Shown piece by piece: positions 51,983 to 63,952 of a stretch of 64,000 nt of DNA. The position numbers were made by a program, and so were the translations under genes. The DNA lies in contig NZ_CP047895.1 in assembly GCF_009913435.1 (NCBI RefSeq), forward strand, positions 1,868,501 to 1,932,500. Reading direction: 5' to 3'. Below the pieces are notes generated by a model. The model did not search any database. It was not told the DNA's origin and was given only the letters and a program-made list of their open reading frames with translations. Positions within the stretch are counted from its first letter, which is position 1; every line of letters starts with the position of its first letter. This DNA is from Sphingomonas changnyeongensis. Lineage in GTDB: Bacteria; Pseudomonadota; Alphaproteobacteria; Sphingomonadales; Sphingomonadaceae.

Positions 51983-53902
51983 ATGCGTCACGCCGTCCGT
52001 TCTTTTTTCCTGCCGGTCCTGGTCCTTGCTGCCCCCGCGGCGGCGCAGCGCGTTGGCGACAATGCTGCCGTCGCGGCCGAGGACGCGTTCGGCACCAGCG
52101 TCGGCAACGAACGCGTGGGGCTTTACAGCAGCTCTGACGTGCGCGGCTTCTCGCCGGTTGCGGCCAACAATATCCGCATCGAGGGGCTGTATATCGACCG
52201 GCCCTCGGCGTTCACCGACCGGCTGGTCGAAAGCAACACCATCCGCGTCGGGCTGACCGCGCGGCAATATCTGCTGCCCGCGCCCACCGGCATCGTCGAT
52301 TACCGCATCCGCCCGGCGGGCAATGATCCGGTGCTGAGCGCGATGGTCGGGCTGAACTCGTTCGGCGGCGGGCGGATCGAGCTGGATGCGCAGATCCCGG
52401 TGATCCGCGACCGGCTGAGTATTGTCGCCGGCGCGGCGGGTTTTGCCGAGGAATATGCGAGCGGCGCGGGCGCGATCCTGGCGTCCTATGCGGTCGCCCC
52501 GCGCTGGCGCCCGCGCGACGGGGTCGAGATCATCCCGTTCTGGAGCCGGATCGACACCTGGGACCGGGAAGCGACGCCTTTGTTTCTGCCCGCCGGGCCG
52601 TTCCTGCCGCCGCGCGTCGCGCGCCGCGACTATATCGGCCCCGACTGGGCCGATACGCGCAACATGGTCACGCATTCGGGCATGATCGCGCGCTGGCGCG
52701 AGGGCGACGACTGGTCGCTGGCCGCCGGCCTGTTCCGGTCGGTCACCCGCACGCCCGAACAATATGCCCATATCCTTGCCGATCTGACCCCGGACGGCAC
52801 GGCGGAACGGCGCATCTCGCGCGATCCGCTGCAGAAGATCGCGGCGACCAGCGGCGAGCTGCGGCTGAGCCGCGCGCTCAGCGACGGGCCGCGCCGCCAT
52901 GTTCTGCACGCGGTGCTGCGCGGGCGGCTGCGCGACAGCCTGTTTGGCGGCAGCGCCCGGCGGTCGTTCGGGCGGGTGAGCATCACCGACCGGATCGACG
53001 TGCCGCAGCCGCTGTTCACCCCCGGCGCGCAGACGGTGGAAGATGTCAGCCAGTGGATCGCCGGCCTTGCCTATGACGGCCGCTGGGACGGCCGGGGGTC
53101 GATCAGCCTTGGCATCCAGCGCACCGGCTATCGCAAGACGGTGCTGCGCCCGGGCGCGGCGGGATCGCGCACCACCGACCATGCCTGGCTGCCGACCGCG
53201 ACCTTCGCGCTCGACCTTGCGCCCGGGCTGGTCGCCTATGGCAGCCATACGCGCGGGCTGGAGGAAAGTGGCATCGCGCCCGACAGCGCGGCCAACCGCA
53301 CCGAGGTGCTGCCCGCGATCCTGACCCGGCAGAGCGATGCCGGGCTGCGCTGGAAGGTGACCGACAGGCTGAGCCTGATCGGCGGGCTGTTCGACGTCAG
53401 CAAACCCTATTTCGCGACCGACGCGCAGAATGTGTTCACCGAGCTGGGCGAGGTGCGCCACCGCGGTGTGGAACTGAGCGCGGCGGGCACTTTGGCCGAC
53501 GGGCTGACCATCGTTGCCGGTGCGGTGCTGATGCGCCCGCGCGTCACCGGCGCGCCGGTGCGTGAGGGGCGGATCGGCCGCCGCGCGCTCGGCCAGACCG
53601 GGCGGACGCTGACCCTGTCGGGCCAATATGCGGTGCCGGGGGCCGAGGGGCTGGCGCTGACGCTGGCCGCCACGCATCGCGGCGCGCGGGTGGCGGACAC
53701 GCTCAACCTGGTCGAGGTGCCGGCGCGGACGATCATCGATGCGGGCCTGCGCTACACGTTCAAACTGGCGCGCACCCCGGCCTTGCTGCGCTTCACCATC
53801 GTCAACCTGACCAATGCCTATGACTGGCAGATCGTCGGCAGCGGCGGCTATCAGGTCAACGCGCCGCGCAACGCGACCCTGTTCCTGACGATGGATTTCT
53901 GA
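51983..53902 (+). CDS. TonB-dependent receptor-like protein, short plug
   Basis: The 639-residue outer-membrane protein has a signal peptide (about 1-21, ending AAAQR). A reduced plug (VRGFSPVAANNIRIEGLYID) precedes a beta-barrel whose C-terminus ends RNATLFLTMDF with terminal Phe. The NRTEVLPAILTRQSDAGLRWKV segment matches the TonB-receptor barrel. The plug is short, about 80 residues, as in the group found next to siderophore-type receptors in sphingomonads. The ligand is unknown. Confidence 0.85.
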   Translation: MRHAVRSFFLPVLVLAAPAAAQRVGDNAAVAAEDAFGTSVGNERVGLYSSSDVRGFSPVAANNIRIEGLYIDRPSAFTDRLVESNTIRVGLTARQYLLPAPTGIVDYRIRPAGNDPVLSAMVGLNSFGGGRIELDAQIPVIRDRLSIVAGAAGFAEEYASGAGAILASYAVAPRWRPRDGVEIIPFWSRIDTWDREATPLFLPAGPFLPPRVARRDYIGPDWADTRNMVTHSGMIARWREGDDWSLAAGLFRSVTRTPEQYAHILADLTPDGTAERRISRDPLQKIAATSGELRLSRALSDGPRRHVLHAVLRGRLRDSLFGGSARRSFGRVSITDRIDVPQPLFTPGAQTVEDVSQWIAGLAYDGRWDGRGSISLGIQRTGYRKTVLRPGAAGSRTTDHAWLPTATFALDLAPGLVAYGSHTRGLEESGIAPDSAANRTEVLPAILTRQSDAGLRWKVTDRLSLIGGLFDVSKPYFATDAQNVFTELGEVRHRGVELSAAGTLADGLTIVAGAVLMRPRVTGAPVREGRIGRRALGQTGRTLTLSGQYAVPGAEGLALTLAATHRGARVADTLNLVEVPARTIIDAGLRYTFKLARTPALLRFTIVNLTNAYDWQIVGSGGYQVNAPRNATLFLTMDF

Positions 53903-54005
53903 GCCACGCGCGCGGGCAACATCTGCTGCTTGCGTCAGTGATGTTATCTTGTATCAAGCGCGCGGAATCGCCCGGCAGGGGGCGCGGAAACAGGGGTTGG
54001 AACAG

Positions 54006-56162
54006 ATGCGGGTTTGCGGTCGGACGCCATCGGGCATGGCGATGATGATCGGTCTTGCCCTGGCGGCGGTGCCGGCGGCGGCGGCCGATGTTGACGATGC
54101 AGAGGCGGGGGTTGGGCAGATCACGGTCACCGCCCAGCGCCAGGCCTATCGCGGCGATTTCACGCTGCGCGAAACGCCGCAGGCGATTTCGGTGATTTCG
54201 ACCGAATGGCTCGACCGCACCAATGCGACGCGGCTGAGCGATGCGCTCGACCTCAATGCCGGTGTCGTGCGGCAGAATGCCTTTGGCGGGCTGTGGGATG
54301 CCTTTGCGGTGCGCGGCTTTGCCGGCGATCCCAATCTGCCGACCGGCTATCTGGTCAACGGCTTCAATGGCGGGCGCGGCTTTGGCGGCACGCGCGACGC
54401 GGCGGGGATCGAGCGGATCGAGGTGCTGAAAGGCCCGAATGCCGCGCTGTTCGGGCGCGGCGAGCCGGGCGGCACGGTCAACATCGTCACCAAGCGCGCC
54501 GATTTCGCCACCCATGGCCGGGTGTCGCTGCTCGGCGGCAGCTTTGACCGGCTGCGCGGCGAGGCGGACATCAACCTTGCCGCCGGGGAGACGGTCGCTG
54601 TGCGGCTGATCGGCTTTGCCGAACAGTCGGACAGCTTTCGCGATACGGTCGAGAGCAACCGCTTCGGCTTTCTGCCCACGGTCACCTTCAACCCCTGGGC
54701 CGGCACCAGCATCACCTATGATCTGGAGGTGACGCGCACCGAAGTGCCGTTTGATCGCGGGATCGCGGCGATCGGCGGGCGGCTCGACGCGCTGCCGCGC
54801 GGGCGCTTTCTGGGCGAGCCGGGCGACGGGCCGATCGAGGCCGACGCCACCGGCCAGCAGCTGCAGCTGCAACAGGATCTGGGCGGCAGCTGGAGCCTGT
54901 TGCTCGGCACCAGTTTCCGCGAGACGCGGCTGGAGGGGTTCTCGACCGAGGCGGAGCTGGTGCGCGGCCGCCAGCGGCTGTTCCGCGACGGCCGCTCGCT
55001 GTCGCGCCAGCGCCGCTATCGCCGCTATACCGCCGATCATTTCGTGCTGCGCGGCGAAGTGGCGGGCCGGTTCGACACGTTTGGGCTGGAACACCGGCTG
55101 CTCGCCGGCGCGGATTATGACCGGTTCGACAACAGCCAGCTGTTCCTGCGCGCCCGCCCGCCGGTGATCGGCGCGGCGACCAGCGCGCAGGCGAGCAACG
55201 ATATCGATGTGCTCGCCCCGGTCTATGGTCGGTTCCCGCTGCCCGTGCCGGGGCCGCAGACCGACCGGCTGGACCGGCAAAAGGCCTGGGGCGCCTATGT
55301 GCAGGACCAGATCCGCCTCACCGAGCGGCTGCAGATCCGGCTGGGCGGCCGGTTCGACGATGTCACGATCACCAGCCGCAACCGCACCACCGGCGTCGTC
55401 GCGCGGCGCGACCGGACGCGGTTCAGCCCCCAGGCCGGCATCGTCTATGACGCGACGCCCGCCATCGCCCTCTATGCGGCTTATGGCGAGGGGTTCCGGC
55501 CCAATCTGGGCGCCGATGTGCGCGGCCAGATCTTCGATCCTGAAACCACCCGCTCGGCTGAAATCGGCACCAAGCTCAGCCTGTTCGACGGGCGGCTGAC
55601 CGGCACGCTCGCGGCGTTTTCGCTCGCCAAGCGCAACGTGCTGGCCGCCGATCCGGGCAATCCCGGCTTTTCGCTGCCCGTCGGCGCGGCGCGCAGCCGG
55701 GGCGTCGAGCTGGATCTCGAAGGGCGGCTGCCGGGCAATCTGACCCTCTGGTTCTCCTATGCCTTTGTCGATGCCGAGGCGCGGCGCGATGTCGCCGATC
55801 CCGATTTCGGGCTGGCGATCCGCGCCGGCGATCCGCTGATCAACATCCCGCGCCACAACCTCAATGTGCAGCTCGCCCGGCGCTTCGATCTGGGCGCCAC
55901 GCCGCTCGATCTGGGGGCGGGCGTCCAGCATGTCGGCCGGCGGCTGGGTGAGGCGGGGACGGACTTTTTCCTGCCCGCGCACACGCTGGTGCGCCTGTTC
56001 GCAAGCGCGCGGCTGAGCGACCGGGTCGAGCTGTTCGGGGAGGTGACGAACCTGTTCAACGAACGCTGGTATGCCAACAGCTTTGCCCAGCTGTGGGTGC
56101 AGCCGGGCATGCCGCGCGCGGGCGCGGTCACGCTGCGCTATGCCTTTGGAGGACGTCCATGA
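54006..56162 (+). CDS. TonB-dependent siderophore-type receptor
   Basis: The 718-residue protein has a signal peptide (about 1-27), a TonB-box-like QITVTAQRQ, a plug (RETPQAISVISTEWLDRTNA, then IERIEVLKGPNAALFGRGEPGGTVNIVTKR) and a 22-strand-type barrel. The GEPGGTVNIVTK form is typical of the FhuA/FpvA-like siderophore group. GGAAC precedes the ATG at 54006; an in-frame start at 53949 is possible. Its stop overlaps the ABC ATPase start (ATGA). Confidence 0.9.
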   Translation: MRVCGRTPSGMAMMIGLALAAVPAAAADVDDAEAGVGQITVTAQRQAYRGDFTLRETPQAISVISTEWLDRTNATRLSDALDLNAGVVRQNAFGGLWDAFAVRGFAGDPNLPTGYLVNGFNGGRGFGGTRDAAGIERIEVLKGPNAALFGRGEPGGTVNIVTKRADFATHGRVSLLGGSFDRLRGEADINLAAGETVAVRLIGFAEQSDSFRDTVESNRFGFLPTVTFNPWAGTSITYDLEVTRTEVPFDRGIAAIGGRLDALPRGRFLGEPGDGPIEADATGQQLQLQQDLGGSWSLLLGTSFRETRLEGFSTEAELVRGRQRLFRDGRSLSRQRRYRRYTADHFVLRGEVAGRFDTFGLEHRLLAGADYDRFDNSQLFLRARPPVIGAATSAQASNDIDVLAPVYGRFPLPVPGPQTDRLDRQKAWGAYVQDQIRLTERLQIRLGGRFDDVTITSRNRTTGVVARRDRTRFSPQAGIVYDATPAIALYAAYGEGFRPNLGADVRGQIFDPETTRSAEIGTKLSLFDGRLTGTLAAFSLAKRNVLAADPGNPGFSLPVGAARSRGVELDLEGRLPGNLTLWFSYAFVDAEARRDVADPDFGLAIRAGDPLINIPRHNLNVQLARRFDLGATPLDLGAGVQHVGRRLGEAGTDFFLPAHTLVRLFASARLSDRVELFGEVTNLFNERWYANSFAQLWVQPGMPRAGAVTLRYAFGGRP

Positions 56163-56902
56163 ACCTGCTTGCCATTGACGGGCTGGCGGTCGACCGGGGC
56201 GGGCGGCGGATCGTCGATGGTCTGTCGCTCAGCGTCGCGCCGGGCCAGGTCTATGCGCTGCTGGGCGGCAACGGATCGGGCAAGTCGACGACGGTCGCCG
56301 CCATCCTCGGCCTGTTGCCGCGCGCCGGCGGGTCGATCCTGGTCGGCGGCGAGGATCCGGCGCGCGCGCCCGATGCGGTGCGCCGCGCAATCGCCTATCT
56401 GCCCGAAAATGTCGCGCTTTATGATCATCTGAGCGCGCGCGAGAATGTCCGCTATTTCCTCGACATTGCCGGGATCAGGCCGGCGGCGACCGAGATTGCG
56501 GCGGCGTTCGATGCCGTCCGCCTCGATCCCGCCGCGTGGGACCGGCGGGCCGGGGCGTTTTCCAAAGGGATGCGCCAGAAAACGGCGATCGCGCTCGCCA
56601 TGCTGCGCCGCGCGCCGCTGCTGCTGCTCGACGAGCCGACATCGGGGCTGGACCCGAAAGCAGCCGAGGATTTCCACGCGCTGGTCGAGGATGTCGGCCG
56701 GCGCGGCATCGGCGTGCTGATGGTGACGCACGACCTGCTGGGCGCTGCCGATGTCGCCGACCGGATCGGGCTGATCCGCGACGGCCGCATCGCTGCCGAA
56801 TGGGATGCGATGATCGGCAGCGATCAGTCTGCGACAGGCGCGCGGTTCGACCTGCAGACGCTCTACCGCGCCTTTCAGGGCGTGGGGCGCGACCCGGCAT
56901 GA
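56159..56902 (+). CDS. ABC-2-type transporter ATPase
   Basis: The 247-residue ATPase has Walker A GGNGSGKST, LPENVALYDHLSARENV as Q-loop region, signature FSKGMRQKTAIALAML and Walker B LLLLDEPTSGLD. TTTGGAGGACGTCC lies before the ATG. Its stop overlaps the permease start. It drives the two DUF3526-like permeases. Confidence 0.92.
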   Translation: MNLLAIDGLAVDRGGRRIVDGLSLSVAPGQVYALLGGNGSGKSTTVAAILGLLPRAGGSILVGGEDPARAPDAVRRAIAYLPENVALYDHLSARENVRYFLDIAGIRPAATEIAAAFDAVRLDPAAWDRRAGAFSKGMRQKTAIALAMLRRAPLLLLDEPTSGLDPKAAEDFHALVEDVGRRGIGVLMVTHDLLGAADVADRIGLIRDGRIAAEWDAMIGSDQSATGARFDLQTLYRAFQGVGRDPA

Positions 56903-58343
56903 CGACCGCCTTTGTCATTGCCGGGGGGAGCTGAGGCTGATCCTGCGCTCGCGGCTGGCGCTGATCGGCATGGCGACGCTGATCCTGCTGTCGGCGATCG
57001 CCGCGCTCACTTCGTGGCGGCAGATGGAGGTGGCGCGCGCCGCGCGGGCGGCGAGCCAGCATGCAGCCGACAGCGCGTTCAAGGCCCAGCCCGGCCGCCA
57101 TCCCCACCGCATGGTCCATTATGGCAGCTATGCGATCCGCCCGGTCGGGCCGCTGGCGGCGTTCGACCCCGGCGTTGATGCCTTTACCGGCACCGTTCTC
57201 TATCTGGAGGGGCACCGGCAGAACAGCGCGACCTTCGGCGCGGCGCGCGAATCCTCGGGGCTGGTGCGGTTCGGCCAGCTGACGCCGGCCTTTGTGCTGC
57301 AGACGCTGGCACCGCTGCTGCTGGTGTTCCTGGGCTTTGCCGGCGTGGCGCGCGAGCGTGAGGGCGGGGGGCTGGTCACGCTCAGGGCGCATGGCGCGAC
57401 CGCGATGCAGATCATCGCCGGCAAGGCGCTGGCGCTGGCGGTGGTCGCTCTTGCCGCCGCCGCCCCGGCGCTGGCCGGACTTGCGCTTGCCGCCGGCACC
57501 GCGCCGGCCGAAGCCGGCATCGCCGCGCTGATCGGGCTGGCCAGCCTTGCCTATCTGCTCGGCTGGGCGCTGGTGGTGACGGCGGTGTCGGCGCTCGCCC
57601 GCACCGCGCAGGGCGCGCTGATCGCGCTCATCGCGCTGTGGGCGGTCACCGTGATCCTGCTGCCGCGCGGGGCCGCCGCGCTTGCCGGGCTGGTCCACCC
57701 GCTTCCCGGCCGGGCCGAGACGGAGCTGGCGATCAACGCCGATCTGCGCCGGCTGGGCGACAGCCATAATCCCGACGATCCGTTCTTCGCCGCCTTCCGC
57801 GCGCGGCTGCTGCGCCAATATGGCGTCACGCGCATCGAGGATCTGCCGTTCAACTATCGCGGCGCGCTGTCGGCGGAGGGCGAGCGGCTGACCGCATCGC
57901 TGTTCGCCCGCTATGCGGCCCGGTCGGCGGGCATCCAGCGCGCTCAGCTGGCGCTGGTCGATGTCCTGTCCTGGGCCAGCCCGGCAATTGCGGTCAGGCG
58001 GCTGTCGATGCTTGGCGCGGCGACCGATCTCAACACCCATCTGGCGTTTCTCGATCAGGCCGAGGCGCATCGTTATCACATGGTCCAGCGATTGAACGCC
58101 ATGCACACGACCCGCGTGTCTGCCGCCGACGATGCCCGCCGCAGCAGCGATGCCGAGGCCGAACGCCGGTCGCGCATCGCCGCCGCCAGCTGGCGCGAAA
58201 TCCCGGATTTCGCCTTTGCGGCCCCCGATCCCGCGGCCCGGCGCGCGGCGATGGCCGCGCCGTTCGCCCGGCTGCTGGCCTGGCTGGGGGCGGCGCTGGC
58301 GCTGCTGCTGATCGCCGCGCGGCGGATGGAGGTGCGGGCATGA
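56899..58343 (+). CDS. DUF3526-like ABC-2 permease 1, apparent frameshift
   Basis: The product (481 residues after repair) has an N-terminal membrane helix (ALIGMATLILLSAIAAL), a large extracytoplasmic part, a central membrane block (about 120-260) and a C-terminal helix LLAWLGAALALLLIA. The first 11 codons (MTTAFVIAGG) are out of frame; one extra G in the G6 run 56923-56928 joins them to ELRLILRSRLAL, and the start then overlaps the ATPase stop (ATGA). Without repair it would have to start at 56970. Confidence 0.82.
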
Positions 58344-59580
58344 TCGCCGATCTGCTCCGCGAGGCGCGGCTGCTGGCGCGCGACCGGCGCGCGCTGCTCG
58401 CCGTGCTGGCGCTGGCGGTGTTCGCGGCGGCGAGCCTTGCGCTCGGCCTTGCGACCGTCGCGCGCGAACGCGCTGCCATCGACCGCATGACCGCGCTTCA
58501 GCGGGCGGACGAAGCCGCAGTGATGCGCCACGCCGCCGATGCCGGGTCGGCCGCCTATTACACCTTCCACGCGACCTGGGACGCGCCGTCGGACCTTGCC
58601 TTCGCCGCGCTTGGCGGGCGGGACATCGCGCCCGCAATGCTGCGCATCCGTGCGCTCGCGCTCGAGGGACAGATTTACGAGAATGAGGCCGCAAATCCCG
58701 AACTCGCGCTGCCCGGGCGGTTCGATTTCGCTTTTGTCGTCATCTATTTGGCACCGCTGGTGATCTTTGCGCTGCTCCACGATCTGCGCTCTGGCGAGGG
58801 CGAGGCCGGGCGGCTGGCGCTGCTGCGCGCCCAGCCGGCGGCGCGGCGGCGGATCTGGGCGCCGCGCATCGCGCTGCGGCTTGCGCTGGTGCTGGCGGCG
58901 CTGCTGCTTCCCTTTGCGGTCGCGGCCATCTGGGCCGGCACCGCACCGGCCCGCGCGCTCGGCTTTGCCGGGCTGGTCGTGCTTGCCTGCCTGTTCTGGG
59001 GGCTGGTTGCGGTGCTGGTCGCCCGTATCGGCCTGCGTTCGTCGGTCAATGCGGCAAGCCTGGGCGCGATCTGGTTCGCCGCCACGCTGATCGTGCCCGC
59101 AGCGGCCAATATCGCGATCAATGGCGCCATCGCCGTTCCCGATGGCGCAGCGCTGGCACGGGCGAACCGCGAGGCCGTTCATGCCGGCTGGGACAAGCCG
59201 CGCGGCGAGACAATGGCGCGTTTCCTGGCGCTTTACCCCGCCTATCGCGGCACCGCCCCGTCGGCGCGGCCTTTCACTGGAAATGGTATTATGCCTTCCA
59301 GCATCTGGGGGATGTCGAGGTCGCGGCCACCGCGCGGGCCTATCGCGAGGGTATTGCGCGGCGCGAACGCGCGGCACGGACGCTGGGCTGGCTGCTGCCG
59401 CCGCTCGGCCTGCAACAGGCGCTGCACGATGTTGCCGGCACCGGCGTCGCCGGCCAGCTGGCCTATCAGGACCGCGTCCGCGCCTATCACCGGCGGCTGC
59501 GCGAGTTCTATTATCCCTATCTGTTTTCTGACCGGCCGTTCGGCCCGGCCGATTTCGCCCGCGCGCCGCGTTTCGGCTGA
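58340..59580 (+). CDS. DUF3526-like ABC-2 permease 2, apparent frameshift
   Basis: The product (413 residues after repair) has the same plan as permease 1: a first helix (LLAVLALAVFAAASLALGL), an extracytoplasmic domain and membrane helices LAPLVIFALLHDL to IWFAATLIVPAAANIA. The frame is lost after LYPAYRGTAP; one extra C in the C4 run 59256-59259 continues as VGAAFHWKWYYAFQHLGDVE to a TGA at 59580. The start overlaps the permease 1 stop (ATGA). The end overlaps the kinase gene on the other strand by 64 bases. Confidence 0.82.
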
Positions 59581-61706
59581 GCCTCAATCCGGTTGGCGCG
59601 GATTGGCCGGTGCGTGGGAAGGCTGGGAAGCGGTAGGCTGGGAAGGGGCAGGTTGGGGAGGCGGATGTGAAAGGCAGCGCCGCCGGTCTCTGCGCGGCGC
59701 GCGACGATGGTGCCGCCATGCGCCTCGATCACCGTGCGGCAGATCGCAAGCCCAAGGCCGGTGCCGTCATCCTTGGTCGTGCGGAACGGTTCGAACAGCC
59801 GCGCTTCGGCCTCTGGGGCAAGGCCCGGCCCGGTATCGGCGATGACGATCAGCAGATCCCCGCCCTCACGCCGGGCGCGGATCAGGATCCGCCGGTCGGC
59901 ACAGCCGGCCATCGCGTCGCAGGCGTTGCGCAGGATGTTGCCGATCACCTGTTCGATCTGCAGCACGTCGCAGTCGATGCCGGTCGCATCCGCTGCAATG
60001 TCCAGCCCGAGCGCGACGCCGGCAGCGGTTTCGCGCATCCGCGTCTGTTCCCAGGCGGCGGCGACGATGTCGGGCAGCTGGCCAAGGCTGCGCGACACCT
60101 CGCCCGACAGCGTGAAGCGCCGCATCCGCCGGATGATCTCCGATGCCCGGCGCAGCGTGTCGGTGGCGTGCATGACAAGGGCCAGCGCATCGGCCCCGGC
60201 ATCGGTTGCAGGGCCCGGATCCTGTGGTCCCGAACCCGCCGCGCCCCGGAGCCGTAGCCGCGCGGCGGCCAGATAATTGGCGGTCGAGGCGAGCGGCTGG
60301 TTGAGCTCATGGGCGAGGGTGGAGGCGAGCGCCCCCATGGCCGACAGGCGCGAGGCGCGCAGCGCGACCTGCTGGGCGGTGTCGCGGTCCGAATCGGCAA
60401 GTTTGCGGTCGGTGATGTCGAACAGCAGCCCGCCGATGCTGATCGGTGCGCCGCTGCGGTCGCGTTCGACCACCGACCCCTTGGCGCGCAGCCAGCGCGG
60501 CCCGTCGCGCGTCGTCGCGGCGCGATATTCGACGTCGAGCAGCGCCGGGCCGTCGCGCGACCAGAGCTGCTCGCATTCGCGCCTGACGCGGTCGCGGTCA
60601 TCGGGGTGGACGGCCATGAAAAACGTCTCGGCGGTGCGCACGGCATTGGGCGGGCGGCCGAACAGCAGCCCGAACCCGTCCGATACATCAAACGCATGGG
60701 TGAGCAGATCCCATTGCCACACGCCAAAGCCGGCCGCAGTCATCGCCTGTGCCATGCGCTGTTCGCTGGTGCGCAGGGCGGTCAGCGCGCGCGCTTCGGC
60801 CAGCGCCTCGCCCAGCCGGTCGGCGATGGCGCGGCCGGTGGCGATTTCCGCCGCGCTCCACCCCCGCGGGCTGGTGTCGAGCGCGAACAGCAGCGCGCGG
60901 GCGGGCCGGCCCGGCATGGGCAGGAACAGCGCCGCAGCGATGCCCAGATCGGCAAGCCCGGCCAGAAAGGGCGAGGTGCGCCGCAGATCGCCGGCAGCAA
61001 GATCGGGAAGGGCGATGGCCTCATCGCCGCTGAGCGCATCGGCGAGCATCCGACCAAGCGTCGCGACCCGGCGGCGTTCGGCGGGCGGCGGTGGCCCCCC
61101 GGTCGTCCAGGCTGTGCGGACCAGCGCGACCGCCTGATCGGCATCGGTCTCGATCAGCCCGACCGTGCGGGCATCGAGGAAATGGCCGAGCACCGCGCCC
61201 GCCGCCGCCAGCGTTTCCCCCGGCTCGGGCTTGCGCGCGAACAGCTGTTCATGAAGCGCAAGCAGCGCCGCGCGGCGGCGTTCATCTTCCTTGCGGGCAT
61301 CGATCCGCCCCGCCGTGCCGAGCGCACGCAGCGCCCGACCGGCGGCATCGCGTGCCGTCACCCGGCCGCGCAGCAGCACCCAGCGCCAGCCGCCATCGGG
61401 GGTGCGCAGACGGATTTCAGCGCCTGAACAGCGATCAATCCCCTTGACCAGCCGGATGGCCCAGTCGCGAAGCTCTGCGTGATCCTGCTGGTGAACATGC
61501 GCACGCCAGTCCAGCACCCCGATGCCATCGCGCGGCAGGGCGTAGCAGCCGGGCCAACCACCGGACGGCGAGATCCGGTCACCTGTGACATCCCAATCCC
61601 AGACAGCTTCTTCCGCCGCATCGAGTGCGCGGAGCGCGAGCGCGCCGGCCGCCGCATGCGCGGCCGCCGGGTCGCGGGGCCCGTCATTCTCGTCGCTGCC
61701 CTGCAT
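59517..61706 (-). CDS. Orphan PAS/GAF hybrid sensor histidine kinase
   Basis: The 729-residue soluble kinase has PAS-like (about 30-140), GAF-like (about 155-310) and second PAS domains (FGVWQWDLLTHAFDVSDGFG), an H-box TLAHELNQPL and ATPase boxes NILRNACDAM, IADTGPGLAPEAE and GTGLGLAICRTVIEAHGG. The HELNQPL form is of the FixL/DctB-like group. No response regulator is adjacent. The last 50 residues, with a PLPSLPLPSLP repeat, overlap the permease 2 gene and may not be native. AAGGCGGG precedes the ATG at 61706. Confidence 0.88.
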   Translation of the reverse strand: MQGSDENDGPRDPAAAHAAAGALALRALDAAEEAVWDWDVTGDRISPSGGWPGCYALPRDGIGVLDWRAHVHQQDHAELRDWAIRLVKGIDRCSGAEIRLRTPDGGWRWVLLRGRVTARDAAGRALRALGTAGRIDARKEDERRRAALLALHEQLFARKPEPGETLAAAGAVLGHFLDARTVGLIETDADQAVALVRTAWTTGGPPPPAERRRVATLGRMLADALSGDEAIALPDLAAGDLRRTSPFLAGLADLGIAAALFLPMPGRPARALLFALDTSPRGWSAAEIATGRAIADRLGEALAEARALTALRTSEQRMAQAMTAAGFGVWQWDLLTHAFDVSDGFGLLFGRPPNAVRTAETFFMAVHPDDRDRVRRECEQLWSRDGPALLDVEYRAATTRDGPRWLRAKGSVVERDRSGAPISIGGLLFDITDRKLADSDRDTAQQVALRASRLSAMGALASTLAHELNQPLASTANYLAAARLRLRGAAGSGPQDPGPATDAGADALALVMHATDTLRRASEIIRRMRRFTLSGEVSRSLGQLPDIVAAAWEQTRMRETAAGVALGLDIAADATGIDCDVLQIEQVIGNILRNACDAMAGCADRRILIRARREGGDLLIVIADTGPGLAPEAEARLFEPFRTTKDDGTGLGLAICRTVIEAHGGTIVARRAETGGAAFHIRLPNLPLPSLPLPSLPTHRPIRANRIEAQPKRGARAKSAGPNGRSENR

Positions 61707-61856
61707 CCCGCCTTGAGCCCCGTCCCTGGCCGGTCTGTGCCGACGGGCGCCATGATGGCCCGCCCTTCGGCCACTGACAACCGGCAATGGCCGGCTGGCG
61801 GCATCCGGCCGGACAGCACCGGGCGGGCCAGTGTGCGCGGGCAGTCGGTTGCCGCC

Positions 61857-61892
61857 AAAAAAGGCCCCGCCCGGCACGTGCCGGACGGGGCC
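61857..61892 (-). terminator. rpoD terminator
   Basis: On the minus strand GGCCCCGTCCGGCA pairs with TGCCGGGCGGGGCC (one G-T pair) around CG and is followed by TTTTTT. It lies 25 bases after the rpoD stop. Confidence 0.85.
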
Positions 61893-61916
61893 GAAACAGT
61901 CACCGCGCAGGCGGCT

Positions 61917-63938
<2,022 letters not shown>

Positions 63939-63952
63939 CTGTCCGCCCGAGC

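Noticed and set aside
53856-55982. 708-codon minus-strand frame opposite the siderophore receptor
   Set aside because: Shadow of a well-supported TonB receptor; no recognisable motif.
56475-58694. 739-codon minus-strand frame opposite the ABC ATPase and permease
   Set aside because: Antisense shadow with low-complexity Arg/Ala composition.
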